13,804 nt of DNA from an uncultured Holosporaceae bacterium (GCA_947285985.1 CAMYPB010000021.1:1-13804), one strand, 5' to 3'. Positions 1-8,171 are shown, numbered from the stretch's first letter. Translations and numbers: made by a program. Notes: generated by a model not told the origin, from the sequence alone.

Positions 1-2733
1 CTCCTGCATAGACCTTGGAAATTCTTTTATTTTCGATGAAAAAAATTGATCATATCGTTTTCCCATATCGTAGGCATATTGTATCATCTCATCGTCCCAG
101 AATATCATTTTTCCTTCTGGAATTTCTGTTATGAGTTTATAATCCTGGGGTTCGATCATATAGGGTTCCTGACACAACGATGATAAACATCTTTGAATCT
201 TGAATATACCGTGAGATAATGGAAGGCTTTTCTGTTCTTTCTTTTTATTTTCCTCTATTTTTTTATTATTTGAAATATCACTTTCTATTAAGTTATTAAA
301 CTCCAATAATCTAGCCTTTAAATACCCAAAATTAACGGCCGTTATATCGAGTATATTTTGAGCGACATCTTTTCCAAAGAGAGACTCAACATCATCTAAA
401 AATTTATCATATTCTTTGTCGGACGCGAAAACATCATTATCGAGCCATGTTTTTCCTTCATCCCCCAATTCGCGACAAACTTCCGTCAATTGATTGGAAA
501 AGTCCTTCAAACCTTTAAAATCTGGGATTTTTGAGATATTCTGTTTGACGATTGAATCAATAAATTGATTGAGTGTCGATATAATACTATTCTTCGATCG
601 ATTTGTGAAAATTGCGTCTAAATAATTTTGAAACAATTTTATCAGAACATCATACGCAACTTTTTTATATGGGCTGAGATCAATCGATGGAAATGGAGTA
701 TTCATAAGTATACTTCTGTATTGTTCATAATTCTCCAAGAATTCATTTGGAAGAGATCCATTAAAAGTGTAATTTATAAGATCATTTAAATCTTTTGGAT
801 CCCCAGAACTTCGAAGTGAATCAAATTTTTTTATATTTTTTTCGAGTTCTATCAATCCTGAAATATATGATTTCATCAGCATATATTCGCGACTCTTATA
901 AGGATTGAGAAGTTCTCCTATATTCTTTGATACATCATTTTTTGAGGGTTCCAGATTTAAGAGGGAGCGTGCTTTTAAGATGAGATTCATATATATCGTC
1001 CGAACGACGACCCTCTGATATGATATACGAAGAGTCTCTTTGAGTTCCCCGTTTATCGAACTAAACCACGATGCGGGAACAAAGATAGAAGAAAATCGCG
1101 CGTTATTTATCTGTTGCATCATCATGAGGAGTTTTGATGAACATTCAGAAAGGATTTCATTTCCATTGTCCTCAAGATTCTTCATCGTGAGATTTCCAAC
1201 ATCCTGGATTATGGAAGAGATCTTGAAGAGGGATGGATATAAAGAATTTCTATTGTTATATAATTGATCTTTAGCATTAAATAATCCATAACTCCCAATA
1301 ATAACAAATGTTGCAGTTGAAATTTTTGATATGAATATTGATTTATTAGTCTGATATACTTTCGTCTTCATAGGACTCGCGATTCCTTCCTCAACGAATA
1401 TCTTTTTCAACAACAAATCTTCAAAAAAGAATATTTTTTTAGGGGCATATTCCTCATTTCGAAAGGAAGCCGTTAAATTTCCAGCCTCATTTATGTCCGC
1501 ATCGGGAGTTCCGAGGATTGCCATGGGTTGATTATTATTTGATTTATCGAGTTGAAGGAGAGGAACCATCTTGCTATCCCCCGTGAAATATATCCCCCTC
1601 AAATAAAACCTCTCTTCAACAGAACCATTTTTAAATATAGAATCTATATATATTTTTAAATACTCTTTAATCGTCAATAATTCACTCGGAAATACGAATA
1701 CTCCATCAATCGTCGATGAAATATTACTTTCCGCGAAAATTTCCATACGTATTTCATTGAGTTCGTCTTCAATACTATCGAATGCCTCGTCAATCCAAAG
1801 ACTAGAATAGAGAGAATCCAAAACAAAGGGATTCGACCATCCAAGCATATTATTCCTATTTCTAACGGGAATTTCCGAACAAAAACTTTGAAATCCTGGA
1901 ATAACATCTGTTTTTGTTATGACAATATAAACGGGAAGTTTCAATCCGAGATAATTCTGAGCGAAACTCAATTTTCTTGAAATATGAAGTGCTCGTTTTT
2001 TTATATCTTCAATATTCCTCTTGTTTTTACCGTATAATTCATCACAAGGAATCGTCAATATTATTCCATTAATTGGTTTTTCTGATCTATACCTCGACAA
2101 CATATCGAATATTAAATACCAATTTTTTTCGTTCGAATGACAGGAATCTTTTAGGATGAGATCCTCTCCCTTGATATCGAGGACGACTCCCCCCTTTAGA
2201 AACCACCACGTACAATCTGAATCATCTCGTTCATCATCATCAAAAATGTCATCCGACGTAAATCCATTTAATAATGAACTTTTCCCCGAATTTTCAGTTC
2301 CCAATATCAAAAACCAAGGGAGTTTATATTTATAACCCTTCCCCAACGAATTCTTCAAAAATTCCATGGCCTTGAAAAATGAACGAACAATACTATGGAC
2401 CCTTATATATCCTTTTGTTATCAAATATTTATTGATAAATTCCCCAACATAAGGTAATACTCTATGATTATTGTTATCAACAAATTGATCTTCATTTATA
2501 CTCTCATCTTCTTCATCTTTATTTTTCATAGCGGAGGGAGGGAGATCGAATATATTCCGTGCGTTCATTTCAGAACGTTTCATAGAGATGAGAGTCCAAA
2601 TCGTGACGATGAGCATCGAAATAAACGCGATCCCCAAAATAATTCCTATCAAAACAGGAAGGGATGTTATACGACTTTTTAGACCATTTATTATGGAATC
2701 TATAATGCCTGCGAAAAATCCATTGATATTCAT
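1..2733 (-). CDS. tssM: TssM (IcmF-like) T6SS inner-membrane component, 3' end outside window
   Basis: This is the large inner-membrane subunit of the T6SS trans-envelope complex, which works with TssL and, in classical systems, TssJ. The frame is open for 911 codons to the window edge without a stop; family members are usually about 1,100-1,300 residues, so the periplasmic C-terminus is missing here. A hydrophobic segment spans about residues 27-50. A P-loop GTENSGKS lies at 145-152, and a segment DCTWWF...VVLDIKG at about 173-189 matches the WWF...IDTAG region of the family. TKTD is at 273-276. A second hydrophobic stretch at about 465-485 precedes the periplasmic part, and PASWFSS at 553-559 is an IcmF-family hallmark. 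The start codon overlaps the tssL stop (ATGA), with AAGGGG about nine bases upstream, implying translational coupling. DIKG replaces the usual DTAG, so GTPase competence is uncertain. The family assignment is very secure. Confidence 0.95.
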   Translation of the reverse strand, partial: MNINGFFAGIIDSIINGLKSRITSLPVLIGIILGIAFISMLIVTIWTLISMKRSEMNARNIFDLPPSAMKNKDEEDESINEDQFVDNNNHRVLPYVGEFINKYLITKGYIRVHSIVRSFFKAMEFLKNSLGKGYKYKLPWFLILGTENSGKSSLLNGFTSDDIFDDDERDDSDCTWWFLKGGVVLDIKGEDLILKDSCHSNEKNWYLIFDMLSRYRSEKPINGIILTIPCDELYGKNKRNIEDIKKRALHISRKLSFAQNYLGLKLPVYIVITKTDVIPGFQSFCSEIPVRNRNNMLGWSNPFVLDSLYSSLWIDEAFDSIEDELNEIRMEIFAESNISSTIDGVFVFPSELLTIKEYLKIYIDSIFKNGSVEERFYLRGIYFTGDSKMVPLLQLDKSNNNQPMAILGTPDADINEAGNLTASFRNEEYAPKKIFFFEDLLLKKIFVEEGIASPMKTKVYQTNKSIFISKISTATFVIIGSYGLFNAKDQLYNNRNSLYPSLFKISSIIQDVGNLTMKNLEDNGNEILSECSSKLLMMMQQINNARFSSIFVPASWFSSINGELKETLRISYQRVVVRTIYMNLILKARSLLNLEPSKNDVSKNIGELLNPYKSREYMLMKSYISGLIELEKNIKKFDSLRSSGDPKDLNDLINYTFNGSLPNEFLENYEQYRSILMNTPFPSIDLSPYKKVAYDVLIKLFQNYLDAIFTNRSKNSIISTLNQFIDSIVKQNISKIPDFKGLKDFSNQLTEVCRELGDEGKTWLDNDVFASDKEYDKFLDDVESLFGKDVAQNILDITAVNFGYLKARLLEFNNLIESDISNNKKIEENKKKEQKSLPLSHGIFKIQRCLSSLCQEPYMIEPQDYKLITEIPEGKMIFWDDEMIQYAYDMGKRYDQFFSSKIKEFPRSMQE

Positions 2734-3641
2734 ACGATAGGTCCCCTTCTTATTTGTTCTGTGAGACTTCGAATAACCGATAGAATATCATCAGTTATTC
2801 CAAACCATATAATATATGAAACGACAATATACAACGATATAACCCCAATAACACACCATGTCCAAAAATGTATATCAGGGAGTGTATTGTTATTGTTTTC
2901 TTGAAAGAGAGTATACGCATAACAAGATTCTATCAATTTTGATCGACCTGGATAGAATAATTTTGATGATTTTTTATGGAGAATTGCATACATCTTATCT
3001 TTATACCACGTTAAAAATTCATCTCCCTTGTCCATATCTCGAAATTTCCCCTTGAAACCCAAACTCAAGGCCATCAGATAGACGAATATACAATCATTAT
3101 TATTCAACTGACTAGTATTCGAAATATTCTGATCCAACAAACTAAAAAATCTTTCTCCCGCAACTTCAGATTGAAACAATTGTTTTTCAAGGAGAGAGAA
3201 TCTCCAATATTTTGATCCTTCCCATTTCATATTAATAAAAATTTCGTCAACAAGAACAGTCATAATATATTTTATTTCATCTATTTTTTTTTCACTTAGT
3301 CTCGAATTATGAATAAAATTATCGATAATATTATTGAGAGTTGATATTATTCTTTTTTGTATACTAACGATCATCCCCTCGATTTCATTGGCCTTGTTTT
3401 CAACGGAGTATACGATCGTTCCATCTTCTTCTGTCGTCAAAATTTTTGTTTCATCGTATACTATCTCTTCATTTGAGTTATTATCATTATCTATTGATGA
3501 GTTATTATTTATACTAGGATCATTGTTTTGAATACTTCCTGAAAAATACGCGCTCAAAGCCCTCTCCTTTTGACGAAGAAGTTCATAATAGAATGCTTGA
3601 AATCCGTGGACTATTGGACTATTGCTCGCTTTGAAGTGCAT
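2730..3641 (-). CDS. tssL: TssL (DotU-like) T6SS inner-membrane component
   Basis: The product is a 303-residue C-tail-anchored inner-membrane protein that partners TssM and contacts the TssK baseplate. The N-terminal line SPIVHGFQAFYYELLRQKE resembles the start of the DotU domain. The helical cytoplasmic domain continues to about residue 255. A single hydrophobic anchor lies at about 259-282 (FWTWCVIGV...IIWFGI), followed by a 21-residue tail, so there is no peptidoglycan-binding OmpA-like extension. An Asn/Asp/Ser-rich low-complexity insert occupies about residues 38-60, unlike typical DotU proteins. The start is preceded by TAAGGA, which overlaps the tssK stop codon, about 11 bases upstream. 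The end overlaps tssM by four bases. Position between tssK and tssM, the anchor topology and the length all agree with TssL; overall sequence similarity is divergent. Confidence 0.9.
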   Translation of the reverse strand: MHFKASNSPIVHGFQAFYYELLRQKERALSAYFSGSIQNNDPSINNNSSIDNDNNSNEEIVYDETKILTTEEDGTIVYSVENKANEIEGMIVSIQKRIISTLNNIIDNFIHNSRLSEKKIDEIKYIMTVLVDEIFINMKWEGSKYWRFSLLEKQLFQSEVAGERFFSLLDQNISNTSQLNNNDCIFVYLMALSLGFKGKFRDMDKGDEFLTWYKDKMYAILHKKSSKLFYPGRSKLIESCYAYTLFQENNNNTLPDIHFWTWCVIGVISLYIVVSYIIWFGITDDILSVIRSLTEQIRRGPIV

Positions 3642-3656
3642 ATTTCTTTAGTATCC

Positions 3657-5039
3657 TTATTTTTTATTATCACGCGGGATATAGATATTGATTTCAGAGG
3701 GTCTCGAATCCATATCATCCCCAGGATTGAAAATATGAAGATTTTGTTCAGGTTTTATGAAATTTTGATCTATCTCGATTTCAAACATACGTATTCCAGA
3801 TCGTGGCATAATTTTTGACACGAGATTCTCACTCATAACATTTCGACGGAGTCCTTGAACTCTCTTTGTCCTCACATTTTCTATCGCGAAATCTGAGACG
3901 ATTATCGCACCCTCCATCCATCTATCAATACTATCAAAATTCAAAGTATTTCGTGATTTTATTCCAATATATAACCTATTATTATTGTATCTCACAAATT
4001 TTGTATACTCTTCCTCACTGATATACTTATAAAAAAACCTCTCTTTATTTGTGAATAATAAAACTCCATACCCCCTCTCAATCAATGATATATAATGTTC
4101 GATGAGGGAGATTATGGGAAGTATACTCGAATCAATATCATTGTGATCGTATGGTTTCATTATGGGAATAATGTCCTCTGGAATAATACACGAGACAGAT
4201 CCCAAAACTTTCGCGAGTTCCGTATACAATTCGTATGGACGTATGTGATTGCTATAGACAACCGCTTCAAATCCTGGAAGTATTTCTATGATCTGGCGTA
4301 ATAAAAATTCTGTATCCGATGAGTATTCACTATTAGAATTATATGATCTATTCTTCAGCTTATCAGATAAAAACACGGCCTTTTCTCGAAGATTTGATGC
4401 GAGGATCGAACATCTCTTCCACAATGGAAAATGTTTCTCTATGAAAAAACAAGGAGGTGTCCAATTTTTCACGTGAAAAACCCCGTCCAATCGAATTATC
4501 TTACACAACGTGAATCCTATACACATCTCAGGAATATCGTCCCCCGCGTATAAAAATGCGTTTGGAAATAATCTTGGAATACGTATCTCATTTTCCGCGA
4601 TATTTTGATCCTGAACGATATCCCCCTCAACGGAATAATATCTCGCTGGATTTCCGAGGATAGGAGACGAATTCTCAATACTCCTTGCAATAACTAATTT
4701 TATATCAATTTCATTTGTATTTTCTTTGATATAATCAAGAATATTTATCTCTAATGATTTTAGATTTAATCCAGAATTCCGAAAAAAACTGTATATCAAT
4801 CCATCGGGAAAAACAGCCTCTATCTCGTTGATACGATATATCCCATCGGGAAGCGCAACATTGTCTATCCTTAAATGACATACTCCAAAATGATTACTCG
4901 ACAACAATCTTATTTGATGAGCGAGAATATGAAAATTTCTTAAATCATTCTGTTGAAAATGATGTTGTGATAAAAGCATTCCCTCGTGCCAATTGATATT
5001 CAATGGAATTTGAAATATATTGTTAATATCCTTCATCAT
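3657..5039 (-). CDS. tssK: TssK T6SS baseplate subunit
   Basis: This 460-residue protein matches TssK in length and in its N-terminal signature: NWHEGMLLSQHHFQQND at residues 16-32 corresponds to the family's W.EGM.L.PQHFQ motif. TssK trimers link the T6SS baseplate wedges (TssF/TssG) to the cytoplasmic faces of TssL and TssM. It is cytoplasmic, with no signal peptide or membrane segment. It is the first gene of the visible minus-strand run, with 15 bases between its stop and tssL. The start shown is the first of two adjacent ATG codons, with a weak purine-rich AAGAGA just upstream. A promoter should lie in the A+T-rich region up to 5237. The tssK-tssL-tssM order is a standard T6SS block. The identification is secure; the choice between the two ATGs is not. 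Confidence 0.95.
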   Translation of the reverse strand: MMKDINNIFQIPLNINWHEGMLLSQHHFQQNDLRNFHILAHQIRLLSSNHFGVCHLRIDNVALPDGIYRINEIEAVFPDGLIYSFFRNSGLNLKSLEINILDYIKENTNEIDIKLVIARSIENSSPILGNPARYYSVEGDIVQDQNIAENEIRIPRLFPNAFLYAGDDIPEMCIGFTLCKIIRLDGVFHVKNWTPPCFFIEKHFPLWKRCSILASNLREKAVFLSDKLKNRSYNSNSEYSSDTEFLLRQIIEILPGFEAVVYSNHIRPYELYTELAKVLGSVSCIIPEDIIPIMKPYDHNDIDSSILPIISLIEHYISLIERGYGVLLFTNKERFFYKYISEEEYTKFVRYNNNRLYIGIKSRNTLNFDSIDRWMEGAIIVSDFAIENVRTKRVQGLRRNVMSENLVSKIMPRSGIRMFEIEIDQNFIKPEQNLHIFNPGDDMDSRPSEINIYIPRDNKK

Positions 5040-5079
5040 TTTCTCTTATCATAAAATTAAATATCCATCAATTAAGATT

Positions 5080-5108
5080 TTATTAAATTTTCAAACATTT
5101 TCATACAA
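5080..5108 (-). promoter_or_regulatory. Possible promoter for the tssKLM operon
   Basis: Reading leftwards, TTGTAT (5103-5108) and TAATAA (5080-5085) are separated by 17 bases, which would give a leader of roughly 35 bases before tssK. Neither box matches consensus well, and the region is so A+T-rich that chance matches are expected. This is a candidate only. Confidence 0.25.
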
Positions 5109-5173
5109 TTTTATGATTAGTTTTCATTATGACATTTTATATCAATATATTTTATATTTTTATTATATAATGA

Positions 5174-5202
5174 TTGACAATATAAATATATTATAATATA
5201 AT
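5174..5202 (+). promoter_or_regulatory. Consensus sigma-70 promoter for the exported-protein pair
   Basis: TTGACA (5174-5179) and TATAAT (5197-5202) are both perfect consensus hexamers separated by the optimal 17 bases. Transcription would begin near 5209, leaving a leader of about 29 bases that contains AGGAG at 5225-5229 ahead of the ATG at 5238. It is the best promoter match in the window and drives away from tssK. The rest of 5040-5237 is A+T-rich with no coding frame that can be supported. Confidence 0.8.
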
Positions 5203-5237
5203 TATCCATAGTACGAATGTTTTTAGGAGTAAACAAT

Positions 5238-5906
5238 ATGAATTTCGACATTATGAAATATATGATCGCGTTTGGATCGCTTTTTATCGGATCTGTTATG
5301 TCTCAGGATCATGATGTGATGGGAACACATAACGATATGGATCAACATACATTTCGACATATCACAAATTCTATAAGTGATAAGATCAACAAAATCGCGG
5401 CAGATTATAATTTGTCTAATCAAGAGATAGAATTCGCGAGGAAATGTAGTGCTTTCAAAATCCCACCTCGTGAAGGAGTGCGTAATCCAGAAACATTTGA
5501 GAAAAACCGTACGTTTATTGATGTATTATTATTGAAGGCTGTATTCAATGATTGGAATACTTTCAATGAAATGTCTAACAGAGTAGAAAGATTGATTAGT
5601 GATGAATATGAATCACATACAGGTACAAGAAGGAGAATTGTCAACAAACCCAATTATGCGCGTGAATTTGCAGGAATATTTAGACATTATACGAATTATA
5701 TACGTGACAACCATATTGTTCCAGATGGCCGTATATTGAATCGTTTTTACTCTCTTCTTGAAAAATCTACGACTGCAGAATTTTGTTATTATAGACATGA
5801 AGATAACATGATACATCAAATTAATGGTGTTGATAACGCGGTTCTAATGACGAATACAAACCATGACGTGAACCGTAAAATCCCAACATCTTTTCGTAGT
5901 TTATAG
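5238..5906 (+). CDS. Small Sec-exported protein of unknown function (first of pair)
   Basis: The 222-residue protein matches no family I recognise. It starts with a signal peptide (MNFDIMKYMIAFGSLFIGSV), probably cleaved after VMS at about residue 22, so it is exported to the periplasm or beyond. The mature part is polar and mostly helical-looking, with His/Asp/Asn-rich ends, two cysteines (70 and 183) and a basic patch TGTRRRIVNK near 128-137; there is no further membrane segment. An upstream in-frame ATG at 5217 would give seven more residues. The ATG at 5238 is preferred because AGGAG at 5225-5229 sits eight bases before it, and the consensus promoter would leave almost no leader for 5217. 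It is followed after 30 bases by a second gene whose first 60 bases of signal-peptide DNA are almost identical. A secreted or effector-like role is inference from export and location next to T6SS genes. Confidence 0.85.
   Translation: MNFDIMKYMIAFGSLFIGSVMSQDHDVMGTHNDMDQHTFRHITNSISDKINKIAADYNLSNQEIEFARKCSAFKIPPREGVRNPETFEKNRTFIDVLLLKAVFNDWNTFNEMSNRVERLISDEYESHTGTRRRIVNKPNYAREFAGIFRHYTNYIRDNHIVPDGRILNRFYSLLEKSTTAEFCYYRHEDNMIHQINGVDNAVLMTNTNHDVNRKIPTSFRSL
5253..5312 (+). repeat. Signal-peptide DNA cassette, copy 1
   Basis: This 60-base segment encodes MKYMIAFGSLFIGSVMSQDH and matches 5946-6005 at 57 of 60 bases, with the last 42 bases (5271-5312) identical. Sequence similarity stops abruptly just after the predicted cleavage site. 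Confidence 0.95.
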
Positions 5907-5936
5907 GATCGTCGAATATTTTACAGGAGAATTTTT

Positions 5937-6485
5937 ATGTTCAATATGAAATATATCATTGCATTTGGATCGCTTTTTATCGGATCTGTTATGTCTCAGG
6001 ATCATCATGATTATTATCAATACAAAGATTCTGATAATATACCTCAGTATTTATTTGCTGTGTCTCCCCAAATAAATGATGCATGTGAAAAATACGATGT
6101 CAATAAATTAAATGAAGTATTTGAGATATATATCGATCATGATATAGAATATTTAAGATCTAATATTTGGTATATAAGTGATATTTCTCGATCATTAGCA
6201 ATATTCGTGCATAATAATGTTGTTAAAACATACGATGAATCCCTCTCTGAAGAAGAAGAAGAAGATTATCAAGAGGAGTCAGATCTCGAAGATATTGAGT
6301 TCGTTAGTTTACGCGCGGAACAAATAAAAATAATGGATATTCTTCTATCAAGAGGTGCAGATATCCGTCGTTTTGGGTTCCCTATTGGAATACTCTTCAA
6401 TATAAGTGTCCGTGAAAATAAGGCTATGCGCGATTATTTCATATCGAAATTCCCAGAAATTATCAATGAGATCGTCGTAGAATAA
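5937..6485 (+). CDS. Small Sec-exported acidic protein, possibly with degenerate ankyrin-like helices (second of pair)
   Basis: The 182-residue protein has a signal peptide (MFNMKYIIAFGSLFIGSVMS, cleavage near residue 20) nearly identical to that of the gene before it, but an unrelated mature region. The start is fixed by AGGAG at 5925-5929, seven bases before the ATG. Residues about 40-100 are helical (INDACEKYDVNKLNEVFEIY). A strongly acidic run, SLSEEEEEDYQEESDLED, lies at about 102-119. Residues about 127-180 contain IKIMDILLSRGADIRRFG, which resembles the LL..GAD core of an ankyrin repeat followed by the start of another. One or two degenerate repeats are possible but the match is weak. 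It is probably cotranscribed with the upstream gene from the promoter at 5174-5202. Its stop is only four bases from the convergent secretin stop. Function unknown. Confidence 0.82.
   Translation: MFNMKYIIAFGSLFIGSVMSQDHHDYYQYKDSDNIPQYLFAVSPQINDACEKYDVNKLNEVFEIYIDHDIEYLRSNIWYISDISRSLAIFVHNNVVKTYDESLSEEEEEDYQEESDLEDIEFVSLRAEQIKIMDILLSRGADIRRFGFPIGILFNISVRENKAMRDYFISKFPEIINEIVVE
5946..6005 (+). repeat. Signal-peptide DNA cassette, copy 2
   Basis: This is the second copy of the 60-base cassette at 5253-5312. The three differences lie in its first 18 bases, and the remaining 42 bases (5964-6005) are identical, including third codon positions. It encodes MKYIIAFGSLFIGSVMSQDH. Confidence 0.95.
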
Positions 6486-6489
6486 TTGT

Positions 6490-8160
6490 TTAGAATGGTC
6501 TAGGATCAGGAACAAATCTTTGAAGTCTTATATCAGTTGCCTTCTGATTTTCTTGATCCTTTGCGATTCTGACTTTTATCAATATGACGAGTTCAACAAC
6601 TTCGTCTCCCGTTCCGTATGAACTACTCGCCTCCCCAACGATTGGAACGTCTGAAACGAATGGAAGACCTGATTTATTTTTTGCGGAACGTACTTCCATA
6701 AATCCGCCCAAAACCGCGATTTCTCCATCTTTCAGTTTCAAAATTGATGAAACTTCTCGTACTTCAGTTATTGGGATCATAGAAGGTTGATATTTGACAT
6801 TTTTATTATCAGAGATAGATTGCAATGTTATATCAACGGCTGGATCATTGACTGTCCCCGATAATTTTGAAATTGTTGGCCTCAAAAATAAGGTTATCGT
6901 ATCATTTTCGACGTCTATAGAAGGCTGGACGAACATAACGAGTCCTATAGGGACAGTTCGAATATCACTCGATATAGAAACCCCATCGCGACTCACATTA
7001 TTCACTCCATAAGTTTTATCATAATTTAATTTAAAATACACGTGATTTTGTGCAACTTTCAAAACTGCAGATTGATTGTTCATTGCTGTTATTCTTGGGT
7101 TCGATATCGTACGCATCGATCCAAATTCTTCGAGGACATTCAAAAGGGCTTTCATATTACTATTTGAATTATTATATCCAAATGTCATTGCGTTCCCCGA
7201 TGCACTCGAATATATAAGTCCCTTATTAGAATTATCCGCTAAATTTCCTCCAATCTGCCATTTTTTTCCAACGAGTCCCCAATCTATTCCTCGTCTATAT
7301 TCACTCTTCAAAACGACCTCTATAATCTTTGCCTCTATCAAAACTTGACTCGTCGTTGCATTTTTTACTTTATTTATATAATGTTGTATTTGATTTTGTG
7401 TTTTAGAATTTGCGTATACTGTTATTATACCGGATTGTTTATTTATTGAATACAATGGTTGAGATTTATTATCCTTGTTATTGTCCTGGAGTATAATTTT
7501 TATACCATTTTCAAGTTCTCCCCAGAAATCATTTTTCGTCCTCACAGACACACTACTGTCTGATGATGATATTTTCTGATTATCGGGACTTTTCGAATCT
7601 GAACCCGAATTTTCGGGGGATGCGCCCGATGAAACTTCCGTTGCAATTGAAATATTATTTTCACTATCCCTCGATAAATTCAAAAACTGAACATCATAGA
7701 CACAGTTATAAGGTGTGTCCTTCACGACGGAAACAAAATTATTGTTGATACTATATCTTAGATCCGCCATATCACAGACCGCGTCCAAAACATTGATAAA
7801 AGGTCTATTATTCGCAGAAAATATAATCCGATTATCGATCGAAGGATCCATTTGAAAATCGATATTCAATTTTTTTGCGGCCTCACACAACACACTTTTT
7901 ATAGGAAGTTTCTCACTCAAACTCAAGGATACAGGTTGTTTCAAGGAGTCTGGAATAATAATCTCCTGTTTTTTCTTAGGTTTTTGAATATTTATCTTGT
8001 CGATCTCAAAATCCTCGTCTATAGGAGTCGTCAATTTTTTGATATCCTTCACATCAACTTTCGAAGATAAATATTTCTTCTCATTCGCAATATCACACCC
8101 CACCAAACAAAACAATACAACAAAATAAAAATATAAGAAATTTTTAGAGGTATTTTTCAT
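6490..8160 (-). CDS. MshL/PilQ-type outer-membrane secretin, lipoprotein
   Basis: The product is a secretin of the type II secretion/type IV pilus superfamily, which forms the outer-membrane gated ring for pili or substrates. From the start used (556 residues), a lipoprotein signal ends in the lipobox LVGC with Cys22. An STN-like region follows at about 75-130 (LPIKSVLCEAAKKLNIDF). A Ser/Asn-rich linker then leads to NDFWGELENGIK, typical of MshL. The secretin core begins at QVLIEAKIIEVVLKSEYRRG. Late motifs include VPIGLVMFVQPSID, AVLGGFME, and GLPFVSDVPIVGE with ELVILIKVRI near the end. ATG 8160 gives a compact 22-residue signal, but no Shine-Dalgarno is visible; in-frame ATGs at 8184 and 8193 are alternatives. 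No pilin, ATPase or platform gene is in view, so its machine is elsewhere. MshL is the closest family by motif; PilQ or GspD-like naming is possible. Confidence 0.9.
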   Translation of the reverse strand: MKNTSKNFLYFYFVVLFCLVGCDIANEKKYLSSKVDVKDIKKLTTPIDEDFEIDKINIQKPKKKQEIIIPDSLKQPVSLSLSEKLPIKSVLCEAAKKLNIDFQMDPSIDNRIIFSANNRPFINVLDAVCDMADLRYSINNNFVSVVKDTPYNCVYDVQFLNLSRDSENNISIATEVSSGASPENSGSDSKSPDNQKISSSDSSVSVRTKNDFWGELENGIKIILQDNNKDNKSQPLYSINKQSGIITVYANSKTQNQIQHYINKVKNATTSQVLIEAKIIEVVLKSEYRRGIDWGLVGKKWQIGGNLADNSNKGLIYSSASGNAMTFGYNNSNSNMKALLNVLEEFGSMRTISNPRITAMNNQSAVLKVAQNHVYFKLNYDKTYGVNNVSRDGVSISSDIRTVPIGLVMFVQPSIDVENDTITLFLRPTISKLSGTVNDPAVDITLQSISDNKNVKYQPSMIPITEVREVSSILKLKDGEIAVLGGFMEVRSAKNKSGLPFVSDVPIVGEASSSYGTGDEVVELVILIKVRIAKDQENQKATDIRLQRFVPDPRPF

Positions 8161-8171
8161 AACAAACAACA

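Noticed and set aside
1040..1267. 75-codon plus-strand open frame
   Set aside because: It is antisense to the PASWFSS region of TssM, with no independent support.
1674..1907. 77-codon minus-strand open frame within tssM
   Set aside because: It is an alternative frame inside the continuous TssM reading frame, which carries family motifs on both sides.
5217..5237. Start of the first exported protein at the ATG at 5217
   Set aside because: It would leave about eight bases of leader from the consensus promoter and has no ribosome site; AGGAG fits the ATG at 5238.
5040..5237. tRNA, small RNA or CRISPR repeats in the divergent intergenic region
   Set aside because: The region is very A+T-rich without a cloverleaf, stable hairpin or spaced direct repeats; only promoter elements can be supported.
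7076..7348. 90-codon plus-strand open frame inside the secretin gene
   Set aside because: It is antisense to the conserved secretin core, with no ribosome site and no recognisable domain.
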